Shown here: piece by piece, positions 18,148 through 27,102 of the stretch
Numbering within the stretch: position 1 is the stretch's first letter
Layout of the letters: every line of letters begins with the position of its first letter
Source of the DNA: Alcaligenaceae bacterium
GTDB taxonomy: Bacteria > Pseudomonadota > Gammaproteobacteria > Burkholderiales > Burkholderiaceae_B
NCBI GenBank assembly: GCA_013416395.1
Contig: JACCEP010000008.1
Coordinates: 1 to 64,000 of the forward strand
Direction of reading: 5' to 3'
Length of the DNA: 64,000 nucleotides
The notes under the pieces: generated by a model
Database searches by the model: none
Told to the model about the DNA's origin: nothing
What the model saw: the letters and a program-made list of their open reading frames with translations, nothing else
Translations under genes and position numbers: made by a program

Positions 18148-19155
18148 ATGACAAAAAAAATCCTGATTGTCCGCACATCTTCACTGGGTGACCTGGTGCA
18201 TATGCTGCCGGCTATCTCTGATATTGCCCGGCATGTACCTGGTGCGCAAATCGACTGGATTGTCGAAGAGGGTTTTGCCGAGATCCCATCCTGGCATCCG
18301 GCCGTTAATGAGGTCATACCGGTTGCCCATCGCCGCTGGCGCAAGCACTGGTGGTCAGCGCAAACGCGTGCCGCGCGTAAAGCGTTGCGTCACAAGTTGG
18401 GGCAGCAACACTACGATATCGTGCTCGACATGCAGGCCCTCATGAAATCGGTCTGGCTGGTCAGGCAGGCGCACGGAGAGCGTCATGGTCTTGACTTCCG
18501 CTCTGCACGCGAACCTCTTGCTTCGTTTTTTTATAACGTCAAACATACCATTAAGTTCTGGCAGCCTGCTGTTGCCCGCCAGCGGCAACTTGCGGCTGCT
18601 GCGCTCGGGTACACGTATACGGGCGAGGCTGATTTCGGGCTGGGCGCCATTACCAGCGGGATACAGGTTCAACCCTACGCGGTGATCATGCCGTCTGCCA
18701 GTCGTGACGACAAACTTTGGCCTGAGGCTGACTGGCAACGTGTTTTTGCAAGGCTGCAAGAGCATGGGCTGGCGCTTAAGCTGCTTTCGGGAAGCCCCGC
18801 CGAAACCGAAAGAGCGCGTCGGCTAGTAGAAGGCAATCCGCACGCAGAAGTGCTTCCTCGCATGAACCTGACCGAGGTCGCTTTGGTGCTGGCGGGGGCG
18901 CGCATCATGGTCGGCCTCGATAGTGGGCTTACGCATTTGTCGGCCGGCCTGGGGCGGCCCACCATAGGTATTTACAAGGCTTCAACGCCAGTTCGCACCC
19001 CGCTTGAAGGGCCATCTTATACGGCCAGTCTGGGTGAACGCGGCAGTGCTCCTTCCGCCGAGACCGTCTTAAGCGCCGTTGAACAGGCGCTCGAGTTCGA
19101 AGACACCAGGCATGCCGACCTACCCGGCAGCACCGTTAACCCATTGCCCAACTAA
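18148..19155 (+). CDS. waaC: ADP-heptose--LPS heptosyltransferase I
   Basis: 335-aa GT9-family glycosyltransferase. It starts MTKKILIVRTSSLGDLVHML, characteristic of WaaC, and has VGLDSGLTHLSAGLGRPTIG (about 263-282), the ADP-heptose binding region. WaaC adds the first L-glycero-D-manno-heptose to Kdo in the LPS inner core at the cytoplasmic face. The Kdo transferase gene waaA follows after 78 nt, supporting the call. Start ATG 18148 gives the conserved N-terminus; an upstream in-frame ATG overlaps the previous gene and is disfavoured. Confidence 0.9.
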   Translation: MTKKILIVRTSSLGDLVHMLPAISDIARHVPGAQIDWIVEEGFAEIPSWHPAVNEVIPVAHRRWRKHWWSAQTRAARKALRHKLGQQHYDIVLDMQALMKSVWLVRQAHGERHGLDFRSAREPLASFFYNVKHTIKFWQPAVARQRQLAAAALGYTYTGEADFGLGAITSGIQVQPYAVIMPSASRDDKLWPEADWQRVFARLQEHGLALKLLSGSPAETERARRLVEGNPHAEVLPRMNLTEVALVLAGARIMVGLDSGLTHLSAGLGRPTIGIYKASTPVRTPLEGPSYTASLGERGSAPSAETVLSAVEQALEFEDTRHADLPGSTVNPLPN

Positions 19156-19233
19156 TAGGGGTAGTGCCCGTTACGGTGCCTGGCTGCAAACATACGATAA
19201 ACTGACTGTCCCACTCAGTAGGGCGTATTTTCA

Positions 19234-20559
19234 TTGAATCGTTTTCTTTACACTGCGCTAATCAGGGTACTCTCACCAGGTTTGCTGGTTTGGATGGGCC
19301 TTCGTGCGCGCAAGGCTGGCGGCAACTGGGGGGTATGCTCAGGTGCCCGTTTCGGTCGCTATAGTCAGCCCAGCGCGTTGCGCGAGCCGGTCTGGGTGCA
19401 TGCCGTCAGTTTGGGCGAAACCCGCGCCGCCGCACCGTTTATACAGGCCCTGCTTGATCAGGGTGAAGACGTGTTGCTCACACATATGACAGTTACCGGC
19501 CGCGATGCAGGTGAGCGTCTGTTTGCGTCCGCCATTGCACAGGGACGTCTGGAGCTGCAGTGGCTGCCATATGACTTTCCGGGGGCTGCCCGTCGCTTTT
19601 TCAGCCACTATCAGCCCCGCGCTGGTGTGCTTATCGAACGTGAGGTATGGCCCAACCTGTTAATGGCGGCGTCAGAGGCGCAGGTGCCCATGATGCTCGT
19701 GAGCGCTCGTTTTTCAGATAATGCCTTGCGGCAGGCGCTGCGCCTGGGCAGCGTCATGCGACGCGCTTATGGCAGTTTTTCGGCGGTGTTTGCGCAAACC
19801 CTCCATGATGCCCAGCGCCTGGAGCAGGCCGGTGCTTCTGCCGTGGGGGTGTCAGGCAACTTCAAGTTTGATGTCTCCCTGCCAGCCGACAAAATCCAGC
19901 GAGGGCGAGAATTTTCCGCCAAACTCGTGCGCAAAGTCATCGTCATTGCAAGTACGCGCGAAGGTGAAGATGAACTGTTCATCCGTGCCATAGGCAAGTT
20001 GCTCAAGCGCGCACGGGCTCAGGGTCGCAATCTTTCCGACAAAGTACTGTTCTGCATCGTGCCACGTCACCCAGAGCGTTTCGAGACCGCTGCCACACAG
20101 CTTGCGCAGTCGGGGCTAACGTTTGTAAGGCGTTCGCAGCTTATCGAAGAAGGCGACTGCAGTTCGACAGCCTTGCAGTCCTGCACCAGTTCGGCTGTGT
20201 TGCTGGGCGATACGCTGGGTGAAATGCCTTGGTTTTACGCATTGGCTGATGTAGCGATAGTGGCCGGTAGTTTTCAACCACTGGGCGGCCAAAACATGAT
20301 AGAAGCCTGCGCGGTGGGCGTGCCTGTGCTGGTGGGCCCTCATACCCGCAATTTTGAACAGGCGGTTGTTGATGCCATGGACGAGGGTGCCGCGCTGCGT
20401 GTGCCTGATGCGTCCGCCGCGCTCAATACGGCCTTGCAATTGCTTGAAGACCCGCAGCGCATGAGCCGTATGGGCAAGGCTGGTGCCCACTGGGTGCAAA
20501 AGCACACAGGGGCAGTGGCGCGCGTGCTCGCCGGCCTTAATGAGATCAGCCGGCGATAA
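19234..20559 (+). CDS. waaA: 3-deoxy-D-manno-octulosonic acid (Kdo) transferase
   Basis: 441-aa GT30 enzyme with an N-terminal membrane anchor (LYTALIRVLSPGLLVWMGLR). Family signatures include LWVHAVSLGETRAA-type sequence (VWVHAVSLGETRAA at about 50-63), the acidic catalytic region GVLIEREVWPNLL, and VGPHTRNFEQAV near 368-379. WaaA adds Kdo to lipid IVA during Kdo2-lipid A synthesis. The best start is TTG at 19234 (MNRFLYTALI). A terminator-like hairpin at 20704-20732 closes this gene group. The downstream gap 20560-20703 contains no supported gene. Confidence 0.93.
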   Translation: MNRFLYTALIRVLSPGLLVWMGLRARKAGGNWGVCSGARFGRYSQPSALREPVWVHAVSLGETRAAAPFIQALLDQGEDVLLTHMTVTGRDAGERLFASAIAQGRLELQWLPYDFPGAARRFFSHYQPRAGVLIEREVWPNLLMAASEAQVPMMLVSARFSDNALRQALRLGSVMRRAYGSFSAVFAQTLHDAQRLEQAGASAVGVSGNFKFDVSLPADKIQRGREFSAKLVRKVIVIASTREGEDELFIRAIGKLLKRARAQGRNLSDKVLFCIVPRHPERFETAATQLAQSGLTFVRRSQLIEEGDCSSTALQSCTSSAVLLGDTLGEMPWFYALADVAIVAGSFQPLGGQNMIEACAVGVPVLVGPHTRNFEQAVVDAMDEGAALRVPDASAALNTALQLLEDPQRMSRMGKAGAHWVQKHTGAVARVLAGLNEISRR

Positions 20560-20703
20560 AGATAGCGCCACAGGCAGCGGGGCCAAGTTTCAGGCTTCAG
20601 TACGTATCGTACTCTCGACACCCAGTGTTGAGGGGGCTTGCTCCGGGCTGTGCTTCCGCTTAGTGGCTGCTTCGCTATTTTCGGGTACACACAAAGAGTT
20701 TTG

Positions 20704-20732
20704 GGTAGCAACATAACGCTTGCTACCTTTTT
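20704..20732 (+). terminator. Rho-independent terminator after waaA
   Basis: GGTAGCAA (20704-20711) pairs with TTGCTACC (20720-20727) around an 8-nt loop and is followed by TTTTT at 20728-20732. It lies 145 nt after the waaA stop and before galE, on the plus strand. Confidence 0.75.
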
Positions 20733-20799
20733 GTTAATTTGATGTTTTCTTGACCGCTGATGAAGAGCGAGAAACGGTATTTGGTAGAGGAGTAAAAGC

Positions 20800-21834
20800 G
20801 TGATTGCTGAGAAAGAAACCGTGTTGGTGACGGGTGGGGTTGGGTTTATTGGCAGTCATACTACAGTCGCCCTGCAGGAAGCAGGTTACCGTGTGCTTAT
20901 ACTCGACAACCTGTGTAACAGTGATGCGGCAGTGTTAAATGCAATTGCCGAGATTACGGGCGAGGCACCCAGCTTCATCGAAGGTGACATTCGAGATCGT
21001 GCTCTGCTTGATAAAATCTTTGCCACGCACAGAATCGACGCGGTAATGCACTTTGCTGGGCTAAAGGCCGTAGGTGAGTCGACTACTGAGCCATTGTCGT
21101 ACTATGACAATAACGTTAACGGCAGCTTGCAGCTTCTCCAAGCGATGCAAAGAGCTGCGGTTCGCACTATTGTATTTTCCTCATCCGCCACAGTATATGG
21201 TGAACCACAGTCGCTTCCGTTAACTGAGAGCCACCCTCGATCCGCAACCAATCCCTATGGGCACACGAAGTTGGTAGTGGAGGAGATGCTCGAGAGCCTG
21301 CATGCCAGCGAAGCAGGCTGGCGTGTGGCGCTACTACGGTACTTCAACCCCATTGGTGCTCACCGCAGCGCTCGGATTGGTGAGGCACCGCAAGGGACGC
21401 CAAATAATTTGTTGCCATATGTGGCTCAGGTTGCAGCGGGTATGCGAACCGAGCTGCAAGTGTTTGGCGCAGATTACGATACGCCCGATGGCACGGGCGT
21501 GCGTGATTACATTCATGTCCTTGACTTGGCCGAAGGGCATGTCGCGGCGCTCGATTATTGCAAGAATTCAGACAGTGAGTTATTGACCGTAAACCTTGGT
21601 ACTGGAAAGGGGCATTCAGTGCTTGAAATTATCGCGGCATTTGAGCAAGCCAGCGGTAAACGGGTCCCATATCGAGTCGCTGAAAGACGACCTGGTGATA
21701 TTGCAGAGTGTTGGGCCGATACTGAGAAGGCCTATCGTCTTTTGGGATGGCGTGCTTCACGCACCTTATCCGAGATGTGCGAAGATGCTTGGCGCTGGGA
21801 GCAAAACCGTGGTGCCGACGCGGCGAGCCGCTGA
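20800..21834 (+). CDS. galE: UDP-glucose 4-epimerase
   Basis: 344-aa extended short-chain dehydrogenase. The NAD motif is GGVGFIGSH (12-20 region; most GalE proteins have GGAGYIGSH), with FSSSATVYG (about 126-134) and catalytic YGHTK (about 152-156). It interconverts UDP-glucose and UDP-galactose for LPS/polysaccharide synthesis, matching galU next door. GTG at 20800 is preceded by AGAGGAG (20786-20792). The gene uses somewhat AT-richer codons than waaA, a hint that it was exchanged with the polysaccharide genes. It is convergent with galU. Confidence 0.93.
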   Translation: MIAEKETVLVTGGVGFIGSHTTVALQEAGYRVLILDNLCNSDAAVLNAIAEITGEAPSFIEGDIRDRALLDKIFATHRIDAVMHFAGLKAVGESTTEPLSYYDNNVNGSLQLLQAMQRAAVRTIVFSSSATVYGEPQSLPLTESHPRSATNPYGHTKLVVEEMLESLHASEAGWRVALLRYFNPIGAHRSARIGEAPQGTPNNLLPYVAQVAAGMRTELQVFGADYDTPDGTGVRDYIHVLDLAEGHVAALDYCKNSDSELLTVNLGTGKGHSVLEIIAAFEQASGKRVPYRVAERRPGDIAECWADTEKAYRLLGWRASRTLSEMCEDAWRWEQNRGADAASR

Positions 21835-21847
21835 GCTAATCTGGATT

Positions 21848-21877
21848 TTTGGCTGTATTTGGCTGTATTTGGCTGTT
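21848..21877. repeat. Triple 10-bp tandem repeat TTTGGCTGTA after galE
   Basis: Three adjacent copies of TTTGGCTGTA (third ends in T instead of A) occupy 21848-21877, 14 nt after the galE stop in the 195-nt convergent galE-galU gap. The remainder of the gap shows no clear gene or terminator. Confidence 0.85.
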
Positions 21878-22029
21878 TTTGGTGCGGAAATCTTCGTATT
21901 CAGACTTGCGCACTATGAATGTTACAACCGGGTGCGTGTGGGAGATTTTCTAAATCAGAAACATCGATGCACCAGAAAACTAGCTTGGTCCTAGCCTAGT
22001 GCCTAGAGCATCGAGGTAGCTTATTGCAC

Positions 22030-22866
22030 TTAGGGTATCAAGCCGTGGTATTTTTTACCAAGGGCCAGCGTTGCGTGAAAAAAACCGGCTTTGCTACCGC
22101 AATCATACCGGTCGCCTTCGTAGCGCAGACCATATACCGCTCGGGTTTTAAGTAAGCTGGCAATACCGTCGGTAAGCTGTATTTCGCCGCCTACCCCTTT
22201 TTGGGTCTGGCGCAGATGCTCGAAAATCTCGGGTTCGAGTACATATCGCCCAACCACAGCCAGCGTTGAAGGGGCCTGATCAGGGCTGGGTTTTTCTACG
22301 ATGCCCGACAGGCGGGTGGTTGTTGCATTGACGGCTTCGCCTGAAATAATGCCATATTTGTTGGTGTGCTCGCGCGCGACGTCCTGAATGGCGATGACGC
22401 TGCCGTTTTGTTGGTGCGCTGCGTCCACAAGCTGGCGGGTGACCGAGGTGCGCGCATCGATGAGGTCATCGGCCAGCAGGACGGCAAAGGGCTCATTGCC
22501 AACAATGGGGGCCGCGCATAGCACTGCGTGCCCAAGGCCGAGCGGGGCAGGCTGCCGGGTGTAAATACAGTTTACGTGGGAGGGAAGAATGTTGCGTACC
22601 AGGTCGAGCAGCTCCGTTTTTTGCTTGGCCTCAAGTTCTGCCTCGAGCTCGGGAACTCTGTCAAAATGGTCTTCAATAGCCCGTTTGTTGCGCCCGGTAA
22701 TAAAAATAAGGTCGGTAATGCCGGCTGCAATGGCTTCTTCGACGGCGTACTGTATTAGCGGCTTGTCGACGATGGGCAGCATTTCTTTTGGCATGGCTTT
22801 GGTAGCCGGAAGAAATCGGGTGCCAAGACCAGCAACCGGGAAAACAGCTTTTCGTATTGGTTTCAT
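22030..22866 (-). CDS. galU: UTP--glucose-1-phosphate uridylyltransferase
   Basis: 278-aa nucleotidyltransferase. The N-terminus [20 protein letters not shown] carries the nucleotide-binding GxGTRxxP signature, followed by [19 protein letters not shown]. It makes UDP-glucose from UTP and glucose-1-phosphate in the cytoplasm for LPS and other glycans, feeding GalE. The frame extends upstream to 22920, but ATG 22866 gives the standard GalU N-terminus. The 194-nt region to 23060 is a divergent promoter region with no obvious sites. Confidence 0.94.
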   Translation of the reverse strand: MKPIRKAVFPVAGLGTRFLPATKAMPKEMLPIVDKPLIQYAVEEAIAAGITDLIFITGRNKRAIEDHFDRVPELEAELEAKQKTELLDLVRNILPSHVNCIYTRQPAPLGLGHAVLCAAPIVGNEPFAVLLADDLIDARTSVTRQLVDAAHQQNGSVIAIQDVAREHTNKYGIISGEAVNATTTRLSGIVEKPSPDQAPSTLAVVGRYVLEPEIFEHLRQTQKGVGGEIQLTDGIASLLKTRAVYGLRYEGDRYDCGSKAGFFHATLALGKKYHGLIP

Positions 22867-23060
22867 AGAATGCGTCGTTAGGCGTATCGGCCGTTGTGAA
22901 GGTGTTGGCTTGCTATGCAATTTGCATGCCCAGGGGCTCTGTGCTCTGTAGTGCCAGCCCGCGCGTTACGGACATAGTCTGAGGCAGGCCCCGCCTGTTT
23001 TAAACTTTGTGCATAAAGTTTACACTGTGCCCTGCTGGTTTCTTCGGGTCTGCTCTCACC

Positions 23061-23276
23061 ATGCGTTCGTTATTTCTTGTCATTGTTCTAGCAAATTTGG
23101 CTGTGCTGGCACTGGGCCAGGGCTTTTTCGGGCCTCCGCCCAGCGAGCAAGGCCGGCAGCCCCGGCAGCTTTCAGAGCGCAATCAGTTTTCCATTACGCT
23201 CAATGCGCCGTTGCCGCCGAGTCAGACGCCGTCGGGTCAAACCCCTTCAACGCGCGCTGCACCGGCCTCGAAATAG
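23061..23276 (+). CDS. Small secreted or membrane-anchored hypothetical protein
   Basis: 71 aa, starting MRSLFLVIVLANLAVLALGQ: one N-terminal hydrophobic helix (3-18), then a Pro/Gln/Ser-rich tail. The stretch LANLAVLALGQGFFGPPPSE resembles the N-terminus of SPOR-domain proteins commonly found beside coaX/birA in Burkholderiales, but the SPOR domain itself is absent: the protein ends in a low-complexity SQTPSGQTPST tail. It is convergent with coaX (35-nt gap). A short form of that protein, or a truncated remnant, are both possible. No function can be assigned. Confidence 0.55.
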   Translation: MRSLFLVIVLANLAVLALGQGFFGPPPSEQGRQPRQLSERNQFSITLNAPLPPSQTPSGQTPSTRAAPASK

Positions 23277-23311
23277 CCAGCATATATCGGCAAGACGTCA
23301 ATCACTGGCTT

Positions 23312-24121
23312 TCATGCTGTGACAGCAAGCTGCGCCAGCCCATCGAGTACCGGTGAAGGCAGCCAGTGTATGGGCTGCTGTGCTAGCCCCAGGTCTGCCT
23401 GGGCTCGCGCCACGGTGCGATGCATTTCGCTTTCTACCAGCGGCCATCCACCGCCCGAACTGAACAGACGGGGCGCACGCCCATGTCGATCAAGCACTTC
23501 ACGCCATTGACGCAAGAGGGCACCGGTTTGTGCGGCCGCGATGCCGCTGCTGATAGCCTCGTGCGTATGCAGTGGAAACGCGGCTGCGGGGCTGTCGGCC
23601 ACGGGCAATCGCGCTGTGCCGGTGGCCAGGGAGTTCGTCATCAGCAAGGGGCCGGGCAGGATTAGCCCACCCAGAAACACGGCAGTGGTGTCAATTTCGG
23701 ACGGGCCGGTGGGTTCAAGCGTGTCAATCGTGGTTGTGGTGCCAAAGCTGGCCAGCAGGAGCGGCGTGTCGTCACCCGGTGTAATCTGCGTGGCCAGCCC
23801 CAGCATGGATACCCAGCGATCTGCCCCCAGTTGCTGGTGATCGTAGGCGTTGCGCACGCCGGCCGCTTGAGGCTGGCTGTGCACCCATTCAGTTTCTATG
23901 TTGACCTGTGTCGTGAAGATTTCATCGATGGCCTCTGCGATGTACGGTCCGGCGACGTTGACGCCTATCGCCGCTGAGGGCCGCGTGGCAAGCTGTTCGA
24001 GCCAGTCGCTCAGGCGGTCGATCTCGTGGTGGCCCAGAGCAAGGCTTTGGCTTTCGCGTAAGCCATTTCTGACCCAGCCCAGCTTGATTCGGGTGTTGCC
24101 GACATCAATAAGTAACTTCAT
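23312..24121 (-). CDS. coaX: Type III pantothenate kinase (Baf/CoaX)
   Basis: 269-aa ASKHA-fold kinase. Motifs are LIDVGNTRIKLGW at 4-16 (phosphate 1), QQLGADRWVSML at 96-107 with the catalytic Asp, and SFGTTTTIDTLE near 129-140. It phosphorylates pantothenate in the first step of coenzyme A synthesis. In Bordetella the homologue is known as Bvg accessory factor (Baf) and lies next to birA as here. Its start overlaps the birA stop by 4 nt, so the pair is translationally coupled. The start at 24121 is fixed by the conserved N-terminus. Confidence 0.93.
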   Translation of the reverse strand: MKLLIDVGNTRIKLGWVRNGLRESQSLALGHHEIDRLSDWLEQLATRPSAAIGVNVAGPYIAEAIDEIFTTQVNIETEWVHSQPQAAGVRNAYDHQQLGADRWVSMLGLATQITPGDDTPLLLASFGTTTTIDTLEPTGPSEIDTTAVFLGGLILPGPLLMTNSLATGTARLPVADSPAAAFPLHTHEAISSGIAAAQTGALLRQWREVLDRHGRAPRLFSSGGGWPLVESEMHRTVARAQADLGLAQQPIHWLPSPVLDGLAQLAVTA

Positions 24122-24996
24122 GCCCCGTGCTCCTCGCGTGGTCGTACTGACACCTCGCCGACATGTATGGGCACTTCTCCATCGGGCGTGCGCACCAGCA
24201 GATGGCCCGCCATATCGATGCCGCAGGCAATGCCTGCCTGCAGGATGCGGCCATTATCCAGAACATGAATATGCTGGCCTGCCAGCGCGTCTACGTGCGC
24301 GTAGCGGCCTGGCATAGATTCGAAACCATAGGCCGTGACCTCGTTGAGGCTGTTATACCAAGCCTGGGCAATGCGTGCGACGATGAGGGATGCGCTTGTA
24401 CTGGCGGCCACGCTGTCTTCTCGGGCGACTTCAGACCAGTCTGCCACGCGCCGGTTCAGCGACTGGCTTAATGCGCGTGCATCGTCAAGGTTGATACCCA
24501 TGCCAATAATGGCTACGTGGTGGTCAGCGCTGATGGGGGACGTGCTCGCGCGGGTGGTTTCAACCAGTATCCCGGCAAGCTTGGCAAAACGCCACTGAAT
24601 GTCGTTAGGCCATTTCATGGAGATATGGCTTTGCAGCGATGGGGAAACCAGAGTGCGCAGGGCCTCACAGGCTGCCAGGCCTACCAGTGGCGAGAGCGTA
24701 GGAAGCTGGCGCGCCGGAAGGAAAATATCAAATGCGCATGAAAACATCAGGTTGGCGCCGGAGCGGTTCTGCCAGCTGCGGCCGGCTCTGCCCCGGCCTC
24801 GTTCTTGCAGGTGTGCGCCCAGCAGCCACGGGCGTGCCACTGGGCCGAGGTCGTTGCGGGCCAGCGCCATCAGGTCGCCGTTAGTTGATTCGGTACTTTC
24901 AACCCATCTTATTTGTTTGAAGGATGGCAGGGCGGTACCAAGCTGCGAGATCATCTCGGCAGGTGTCGGCAAGGGGGGTGAAAACTTGGATGTCAT
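24118..24996 (-). CDS. birA: Biotin--[acetyl-CoA-carboxylase] ligase (no HTH domain)
   Basis: 292-aa biotin protein ligase. Visible are STNGDLMALAR (about 38-48), the biotinyl-AMP loop ERGRGRAGRSWQN (about 67-79), MKWPNDI (about 128-134) and KLAGILVET. It attaches biotin to the acetyl-CoA carboxylase carrier protein. The N-terminal winged-helix repressor domain of E. coli BirA is missing: the catalytic region begins by about residue 30, so this is a monofunctional ligase and should not repress biotin genes. It overlaps coaX downstream and is divergent from the hydrolase gene (77-nt gap). Confidence 0.92.
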   Translation of the reverse strand: MTSKFSPPLPTPAEMISQLGTALPSFKQIRWVESTESTNGDLMALARNDLGPVARPWLLGAHLQERGRGRAGRSWQNRSGANLMFSCAFDIFLPARQLPTLSPLVGLAACEALRTLVSPSLQSHISMKWPNDIQWRFAKLAGILVETTRASTSPISADHHVAIIGMGINLDDARALSQSLNRRVADWSEVAREDSVAASTSASLIVARIAQAWYNSLNEVTAYGFESMPGRYAHVDALAGQHIHVLDNGRILQAGIACGIDMAGHLLVRTPDGEVPIHVGEVSVRPREEHGA

Positions 24997-25073
24997 GGAC
25001 GTGAGGTCGCGAGAATTCAGGTGGCGTAAAATGGGCCAGCCATTGTTTATAACTCAAATTGGTAGTATTGCTT

Positions 25074-25712
25074 GTGCGTACGCAGAAAATTGTTTTCCAG
25101 GGCCAGGCCGGGGCCATTGACTGCATAGTCGATTTTCCGGATGATGACCCGCAAGGATGGGCGCTGGTGCTGCATCCTCACCCGCTGCATGGCGGTAGCC
25201 GCGACAACAAAGTGGTTACCACCATATCCCGGTCTTGCGTGCAACGCGGGCTGGTGGCGGTAAGACCCAACTTTCGGGGTGTGGGTGACTCTGAGGGCGA
25301 GTTTGACGCTGCCGTCGGCGAAACGGCCGACATGCAGCAACTGGTCGTCCAATTTGAAGAGGCCTACCCGCAGGTTGTTACTGGCAAGTGGGTTCTGGCC
25401 GGGTTTTCGTTTGGCACCTCGGTAGCGGCGCAACTGTATGCCGCGCGTGCCGAACAGGGTCTGTCTGTGCCCGACGCGCTGTTATTATTTGGTTCTGCGG
25501 TTGAACGTTTTAAGTTTCGCGAAATCAATATCCCCGATGACACACTGCTGGTGCATGGCGAAGCCGATGAGGTCGTTCCGCTGTCCGAGGCCATGAACTT
25601 TGCGCGTGCGCATCAGGTGCCCATGGTCGTCATGCCAGACGCAAGCCATTTTTTCCATGGCAGACTGATCACGCTCAAGCAGTTGCTAATGCAGCGGCTG
25701 GCTGCCCTCTGA
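25074..25712 (+). CDS. Alpha/beta hydrolase of the YfbR/CinH-like small family
   Basis: 212-aa cytoplasmic alpha/beta hydrolase. Signatures are LVLHPHPLHGGSRDNKVV (about 35-52), nucleophile elbow GFSFGTS (Ser near 114), the Asp of VHGEADEVVP and the His of DASHFFHGRL. The subfamily is widespread in proteobacteria and its substrate is unknown. GTG at 25074 gives MRTQKIVFQGQAG, close to family N-termini; a TTG at 25059 would add five residues and cannot be excluded. dacC begins 28 nt after the stop. Confidence 0.83.
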   Translation: MRTQKIVFQGQAGAIDCIVDFPDDDPQGWALVLHPHPLHGGSRDNKVVTTISRSCVQRGLVAVRPNFRGVGDSEGEFDAAVGETADMQQLVVQFEEAYPQVVTGKWVLAGFSFGTSVAAQLYAARAEQGLSVPDALLLFGSAVERFKFREINIPDDTLLVHGEADEVVPLSEAMNFARAHQVPMVVMPDASHFFHGRLITLKQLLMQRLAAL

Positions 25713-25740
25713 TTCCACTTTTTTACTGACGAAATTGCCG

Positions 25741-26970
25741 ATGATCCACTCTCTATTACGCCGCCGATTTTCCCTCATCGCTCATTTTGCCGCAGGTACT
25801 GCCATTGTGCTGGCGCCTGCGTTTTCAGGTGCCCAAGAGGCACCTGCCGCTCCCGCTATTTCTACGCCCGCTCAAACCGCTGTTTCCATGGTGGGTGAGC
25901 TGGCTACGGTGCCTGCCCCCACGCTTGCCGCCAAGGCCTGGCTAACACTCGACGCAAACAGCGGGCAGGTCATCACCGCACAAAACGTTGATGACCCCGT
26001 CGAGCCCGCGTCACTCACAAAGTTGATGGCCGCTTATGTCGTGTTTGACGCCATTGAAAATGGCCGCCTGTCGCTTGACCAGAAAATAAACGTTTCTGAA
26101 AAAGCCTGGAAAACCGAAGGCTCCCGCATGTTTATCAAGCCGGGCACAGATGTTACGGTTGACCAGTTGCTTCAGGGGGTTATCGTGCAGTCGGGCAACG
26201 ATGCCACGGTCGCGCTGGCCGAAGCGGTTGCGGGCAGCGAAAGCGCCTTTGTCGCACTCATGAATGAAGAGGCAGCGCGTCAGGGACTGACGCACACTCA
26301 CTTTGAGAACTCATCCGGTCTTCCGGGGCCTGAACACCTTACAACCGTGCATGACCTGGCCATTATGGCCAAAAACCTGGTGACACGGTTTCCCAAATAT
26401 TTGCACTATTACAGCCAAAAAGAATACACCTTCAACAACATCAAGCAGCACAACCGCAATCGTTTGCTCTGGTCTGACCCCAGTGTTGACGGGCTGAAAA
26501 CAGGCCATACCCAGTCTGCAGGTTATTGCCTGGTGTCCACGGCCATGCGCGATGGGCGACGGGTTATTTCGGTGCTGGTGGGTGCCCCCAGCGATGCGGC
26601 ACGTAGTGAAAGCAGTCTCAAACTACTCAACTGGAGCTTCCAAAACTTTGATACCGTTAAGTTGTTTGACAATGAAAAGCCGGCTGTAACTGCCCGTGTA
26701 TGGGAAGGTGAGGCCGAGTCGGTGCCTCTGGGTGCGCTGTCTGATACCTGGGTGACGGTACCGCGCGGCAAGGCGCAAGATGTCCAGCCTGTTGCTCAAT
26801 ATACCCAACCACTGATTGCACCACTGGCAAAAGGCACCAAAGTGGGTACGCTGTCTTTGTCTCTGGACGGCAAGGTGTTACACCAAGAGCCTCTTTATAT
26901 TCTTGCCGATGTACCGCAAGCCGGGTTTTTTGGGCGCATTTACGACAAAGTACGGTTAATGCTGAATTAA
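25741..26970 (+). CDS. dacC: D-alanyl-D-alanine carboxypeptidase (PBP5/6 type)
   Basis: 409-aa periplasmic penicillin-binding protein with a signal peptide (about 1-31, cleavage near SGA|QEA). Active-site motifs are S91-L-T-K94, S151-G-N153 and K253-T-G255, in standard spacing, followed by a PBP5 C-terminal beta domain and a final amphipathic anchor-like helix (GFFGRIYDKVRLMLN). It removes the terminal D-Ala from peptidoglycan stem peptides. ATG 25741 is preferred to a TTG at 25735. A D-amino acid transaminase gene follows. The choice between dacA and dacC names is arbitrary. Confidence 0.92.
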   Translation: MIHSLLRRRFSLIAHFAAGTAIVLAPAFSGAQEAPAAPAISTPAQTAVSMVGELATVPAPTLAAKAWLTLDANSGQVITAQNVDDPVEPASLTKLMAAYVVFDAIENGRLSLDQKINVSEKAWKTEGSRMFIKPGTDVTVDQLLQGVIVQSGNDATVALAEAVAGSESAFVALMNEEAARQGLTHTHFENSSGLPGPEHLTTVHDLAIMAKNLVTRFPKYLHYYSQKEYTFNNIKQHNRNRLLWSDPSVDGLKTGHTQSAGYCLVSTAMRDGRRVISVLVGAPSDAARSESSLKLLNWSFQNFDTVKLFDNEKPAVTARVWEGEAESVPLGALSDTWVTVPRGKAQDVQPVAQYTQPLIAPLAKGTKVGTLSLSLDGKVLHQEPLYILADVPQAGFFGRIYDKVRLMLN

Positions 26971-27102
26971 TCGTCCATCACACACTCACTTGCCCATGTG
27001 CGCCAGTCGCGTGTCAACGCTGTGAGTTTTGCTGAACTTTGGTGCTGCAGTTGTTTTTTTCAGGGTCGGCATGGCGTCGGCCCTTTTCTCAAGGCATAAA
27101 GA

